DNA of 64,000 nt. It comes from CAWJLE01 sp963843645 (lineage in GTDB: Bacteria > Chloroflexota > Anaerolineae > DAOTYC01). The stretch is taken from NCBI GenBank assembly GCA_963843645.1, contig CAWJLE010000005.1:1-64000 (forward strand), read 5' to 3'. Made by a program: the position numbers and the translations under genes. Of the stretch, positions 63,685 through 64,000 are shown piece by piece. Below the pieces are notes generated by a model that ran no database searches, had not been told where the DNA came from, and was given only the letters and a program-made list of their open reading frames with translations. Position 1 is the first letter of the stretch. Every line of letters starts with the position of its first letter.

Positions 63685-64000
63685 GGTGTGGGCTCCTCGA
63701 CTTTCTCACGTTCCGGCTCGGGCTCGGCTTCAGGTTCACGTCGCTCACTCGGCGGCGATGCTGGCTTCTGGGCCGGTCGCTGCCCCGATGCCTGGCGCGG
63801 ACCAGGCCGGTGCACGGTAATAGTCTCGCTGATTTCGCGCGGGAAGAAGACATCGACCGTCCAATCGAGCGCGACGCGCAACCGGTGCCCCAACGTCGGC
63901 AGACGGTACAGATAGACGAAGCGCCACATTACCCACGCCAGCATGCCCGAAAACATGAGGCCCATCACCTGCGCGGCGGCTACGTGGTGGCCGAGCAAGC
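63681..64000 (-). CDS. Type II NADH dehydrogenase-like, C-terminal end (runs off right edge)
   Basis: The frame is open to the window edge; the visible ~106 residues read LLGHHVAAAQVMGLMFSGM, WVMWRFVYLYRLPTLGHRLR and VALDWTVDVFFPREI, which matches the membrane-anchoring C-terminus of NDH-2 proteins that carry a longer tail. A Pro/Glu-rich extension (PASPPSERREPEAEPEPE) follows. The FAD and NADH domains lie outside the window. Its stop overlaps the next start by 4 nt. Confidence 0.75.
   Translation of the reverse strand, partial: LLGHHVAAAQVMGLMFSGMLAWVMWRFVYLYRLPTLGHRLRVALDWTVDVFFPREISETITVHRPGPRQASGQRPAQKPASPPSERREPEAEPEPEREKVEEPTP

Overview
The window is about 60% GC and gene-dense. It looks like a chromosomal segment of a free-living bacterium, most plausibly a member of the Chloroflexota (Anaerolineae-like). 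This assignment is an inference from content: Pro/Thr-rich linkers in exported proteins, a B12-dependent NrdJ with NrdR, a GH57 enzyme, large membrane-anchored multihaem cytochromes, a membrane-fused MurF and several sugar ABC components. No rRNA, tRNA or CRISPR array was found. Consensus TTGACA/TATAAT promoters and stem-loop terminators are common.

Layout. 1-898: shattered GH57 gene. 1.1-9.7 kb (+ and -): YtrA-type GntR regulator with SPFH protein and membrane protein, M48 protease, TPR protein with dtd, rlmD, small proteins, rsgA. 9.9-16.9 kb: exported protein, S10 carboxypeptidase, aminotransferase with an attached adenosine deaminase stump, two SRPBCC paralogues, serine hydrolase. 17.0-22.7 kb: sugar ABC operon headed by an unusual regulator in which a circularly permuted periplasmic-binding domain sits inside the cupin of an XRE-cupin protein; the ATPase and second permease carry single-base frameshifts. 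23.1-29.3 kb: accessory island with a giant nuclease-STAND-like NTPase (candidate anti-phage protein) and an AlbA_2/Schlafen-type protein lying between two copies of a ~185 bp segment. 29.7-35.3 kb: six-gene glycan-type operon in which every junction is a 4-nt overlap. 35.4-39.6 kb: orphan toxin fragment and araBAD. 39.9-42.8 kb: nrdJ-nrdR under an NrdR-box promoter. 43-49 kb: dehydrogenase, thioredoxin lipoprotein, alpha/beta hydrolase, membrane MurF, Ddl, flavodoxin. 49.2-54.2 kb: electron-transfer operon encoding a 9-haem cytochrome and a cytochrome b fused to a 19-haem repeat protein. 54.3-64 kb: methyltransferase, UroD-like protein, flavodoxin-PNPOx fusion, single-chain M16 peptidase, a pair of Tyr/Gly-rich secreted proteins, an internally repeated membrane protein and the C-terminus of an NDH-2.

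How the genes work together: araB-araA-araD gives complete L-arabinose to D-xylulose-5-P conversion. The XRE regulator, binding protein, two permeases and ATPase form one sugar uptake unit. MurF and Ddl supply the D-Ala-D-Ala branch of peptidoglycan synthesis. The cytochrome operon could pass quinol electrons across the membrane to a long extracytoplasmic haem wire. Six otherwise intact genes differ from an open frame by single inserted bases, all +1, which points to sequencing or assembly indels or very recent decay; the GH57 gene at the left edge is far more damaged.
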